From: Amoebidium appalachense
Taxonomy: Eukaryota > Ichthyosporea
Assembly: GCA_963693365.1 (NCBI GenBank)
Contig: CAVNZM010000046.1
Location: 1-30,460 of the forward strand
Direction: 5' to 3'
Length of the DNA stretch: 30,460 nt
The position numbers were made by a program, and so were the translations under genes. The notes beneath the pieces are model-generated. The model was given only the letters and a program-made list of their open reading frames with translations, was not told the origin of the DNA and searched no databases. Positions within the stretch are counted from its first letter, which is position 1, and each line of letters opens with the position of its first letter. Positions 29,144 to 30,460 of the stretch are shown here, one piece after another.

Positions 29144-29551
29144 TTATATCCCTGCTGCACCGATGCCAGCAGGCTTGACGCAGCAGAAGTCCGGCGCGCA
29201 CGGCATCGACGTGGCCCTGCGCCGCTTGCACCGCAGCACCCCGCCGGTCTTGGGGTCCGGTCGGTAGAGGTTGCAGCCCACAAACTGGTTGCACGGCACG
29301 AGCGACGGATTCTGCGGCACCACCGTGCGGCACAGCCACCCGCACCCCACCCCCGGCACCGGCACCTGCGAGCACACGGGCGCTGCGGTGGCCGTCTGCG
29401 CAACGAGCCGTGTGCATCTGGATGGTTGGGTGAGGGTGGGCGTCGGGGTGGTTGGCGCCGGCGTCGGGGGGGCCGCACGGTCACGTAGCTGGGCGGCGGC
29501 GGCGGCGGCTTGTGCAAGTAGGGCAACGAGCACGTACATTACCGTGTGCAT
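29144..29551 (-). CDS. Secreted Cys-rich protein, 135 aa
   Basis: A signal peptide (MHTVMYVLVALLAQAAAAAAQ) is followed by a Pro/Thr-rich stretch and a domain with ten cysteines, including GCGWLC, PCNQFVGCNLY and PCAPDFCCV. This suggests a disulphide-rich secreted or virion-surface module, without a recognised family. ATG 29551 is used, with 29539 as an in-frame alternative. The gene lies between protease paralogue 2 and the divergent plus gene at 29647. Confidence 0.6.
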   Translation of the reverse strand: MHTVMYVLVALLAQAAAAAAQLRDRAAPPTPAPTTPTPTLTQPSRCTRLVAQTATAAPVCSQVPVPGVGCGWLCRTVVPQNPSLVPCNQFVGCNLYRPDPKTGGVLRCKRRRATSMPCAPDFCCVKPAGIGAAGI

Positions 29552-29646
29552 GGATAATAGTTGTGGGCGCAGGGGTGTTCTTGTTTGTTGGGGGGTGGGG
29601 GGAGGTCCCAGAGCTGGTTGTGTTCTATTTATTGGGGCCTGCACAT

Positions 29647-30060
29647 ATGAACTGGCCGGTGGAAAAGAGGGTGCTGTCCAACCCGGGGGACCTGCAAGCC
29701 TTTGTCGACGACCCAACGTGGTTTCATCCCGCCCAGCCGGGCATTGCGGGTGGGGTCCAGACCCGAGCACTGGGTGTAGTCCGCATCGTCTACCCGCAGC
29801 CGCCCGAGCCCACGGACGAATTCGGCAACATTCGCAGGGGCAGAATGTCGGTGCTGACTGCCCCACTCAGGTTTGTGTGCAAGCACACGCACTTCATCGA
29901 TGCCTGGTATGACCCTCCACGCGTGATGGATGATGGCCGCGCGACGGGCTTCTGGGAGTTTGCAATTGATGCGGGGCATGACTGGGTCGATGACAGGCGG
30001 CTCATGGTCACGTACAGCGCTGCACTGAATGCCAAAGTTTCAGTGGATGATGGTCTTTGA
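29647..30060 (+). CDS. Structural-looking protein, N-terminal part (137 aa before frame change)
   Basis: Not recognised. ATG 29647 opens a beta-rich, Trp/Pro-rich protein (GGVQTRALGVVRIVYPQP, TGFWEFAIDAGHDWVDD). The frame runs out just after AALNAK, at a TGA at 30058-30060. The +1 frame continues with FQWMMVFDLDIQPP to a stop at 30401-30403, as if one base were extra near 30031-30036. The two segments together would make a protein of about 250 residues. A TATA-like TATTTATTGG lies just upstream. Confidence 0.6.
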   Translation: MNWPVEKRVLSNPGDLQAFVDDPTWFHPAQPGIAGGVQTRALGVVRIVYPQPPEPTDEFGNIRRGRMSVLTAPLRFVCKHTHFIDAWYDPPRVMDDGRATGFWEFAIDAGHDWVDDRRLMVTYSAALNAKVSVDDGL

Positions 30061-30403
30061 CCTGGATATCCAGCCGCCGGATTGGGCAGATATCATGCCC
30101 TCCTACACGGAGACCCCCACCTTGATCTTCGAGCGCCCGCTCCCCGGTGCCCCCACACTCGCACAAACAGCGGCCACTGGGCTCATCCGAAACCAGGCCG
30201 CCGTCGTGCCTGCCCCGCCCTACACGCGCGACCGCCTCTGGATCCACAGGAACTTATGGCGCGGGCTGGCGCACGTGCTGCCCGATGAGGCCATCGAGGC
30301 CGTGCTGGGCTTCGGCAACACGCTCTACGGGCTGCTCGGCACCACCCCCGGGGGCAGTGCGTACATGGGCACCACCGAGTGGCCCATCGACTACGGCGAC
30401 TGA
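30029..30403 (+). CDS. C-terminal part of the structural-looking protein, or separate 124-aa gene
   Basis: The frame contains its own ATG at 30029, which overlaps the preceding frame by 32 nt, so a separate gene is formally possible. No TATA box stands at the right distance. The first residues (KFQWMMVFDLDI) look like the continuation of the strand that breaks off in the upstream frame, so I favour one gene with a frameshift. The rest has Pro/Thr segments and a hydrophobic helix (EAIEAVLGFGNTLYGLLG). Confidence 0.55.
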   Translation: MPKFQWMMVFDLDIQPPDWADIMPSYTETPTLIFERPLPGAPTLAQTAATGLIRNQAAVVPAPPYTRDRLWIHRNLWRGLAHVLPDEAIEAVLGFGNTLYGLLGTTPGGSAYMGTTEWPIDYGD

Positions 30404-30413
30404 GGCCCTGCGC

Positions 30414-30428
30414 GGGTATATGTATACC
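30414..30428. promoter_or_regulatory. Near-palindromic TATA element at the right edge
   Basis: GGGTATATGTATACC reads GGTATA on both strands, like the element at 714-727. A plus gene beyond the window is the likely target; no minus gene is placed to use it. Confidence 0.5.
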
Positions 30429-30460
30429 TGCTTATCGAAATATTGATGTGTTTCCTCTGT

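Noticed and set aside
29986-30043. Intron in the right-end gene
   Set aside because: GT...AG pairs of suitable length exist (for example 29986-30043 and 30007-30043), but the donors are weak and removing them would delete residues that read as good protein in the upstream frame; a one-base shift is simpler.
1-30460. tRNA or rRNA genes
   Set aside because: No cloverleaf or rRNA-like sequence was seen by eye; a tRNAscan-type search would be needed to exclude one.

Overview
The window is a gene-dense, GC-rich stretch of a large eukaryotic DNA virus genome, or of an endogenous copy of one. The strongest anchors are a VLTF3-type late transcription factor (minus, 1832-2818) and a poxvirus A22-like RuvC Holliday-junction resolvase (plus, 26875-27474). 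Supporting genes are a SWIB-domain protein, a Nudix hydrolase, a cysteine-rich membrane protein of virion entry/fusion type, and two paralogues that look like Ulp1/adenain-type cysteine proteases. This places it in Nucleocytoviricota. No major capsid protein, packaging ATPase, DNA polymerase or primase-helicase was recognised here, so the exact family stays open. A small-genome lineage or an algal/protist virus is plausible but is inference. There is no bacterial operon or Shine-Dalgarno architecture. Genes have eukaryotic-style TATA boxes (core GGTATAWA, about 30-45 nt before the ATG) and AATAAA signals at or overlapping stop codons.

Layout. 1-2.9 kb: small unknown genes on both strands, a near-palindromic TATA shared by a divergent pair, an Arg-rich small protein and VLTF3. 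2.9-12.8 kb: one long minus-strand block with a basic protein, a 275-aa unknown, SWIB, an N-anchored membrane protein, a retropepsin-like protein, a basic Cys-rich tail protein, an 875-aa putative structural protein, the 480-aa membrane protein, an aquaporin, an ADP-ribosyltransferase-like protein and two small genes. 12.9-16.9 kb: short genes on both strands, including two coiled-coil proteins, two small membrane proteins, a potentially N-myristoylated protein and Nudix. 16.9-17.9 kb: about 970 bp of non-coding DNA with a 43-bp tandem repeat followed by a cluster of CCAAT boxes, the best candidate for an origin, enhancer or maintenance element. 17.9-22.7 kb: a gene with an algal/viral-type domain, a frameshifted acidic gene and protease paralogue 1, in lower-GC DNA. 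22.7-24.7 kb: a run of secreted or membrane-anchored proteins (Thr/Ser-rich mucin-like, PAN/apple-like). 24.9-30.46 kb: a second putative structural protein, a 171-aa protein, RuvC, protease paralogue 2, a secreted Cys-rich protein and a frameshifted structural-looking gene.

Function. VLTF3 and SWIB would serve late transcription or chromatin. RuvC would resolve replicating DNA. The protease-like proteins, putative structural proteins and membrane proteins fit virion assembly and surface. Aquaporin, ADP-ribosyltransferase-like and Nudix genes fit host-cell manipulation. Three plus-strand genes (near 20855, 23460 and 30034) each need a +1 frame change. That suggests decay of an endogenous copy, assembly errors, or in one case a short intron. 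All function calls come from reading the sequence; no database search was run.
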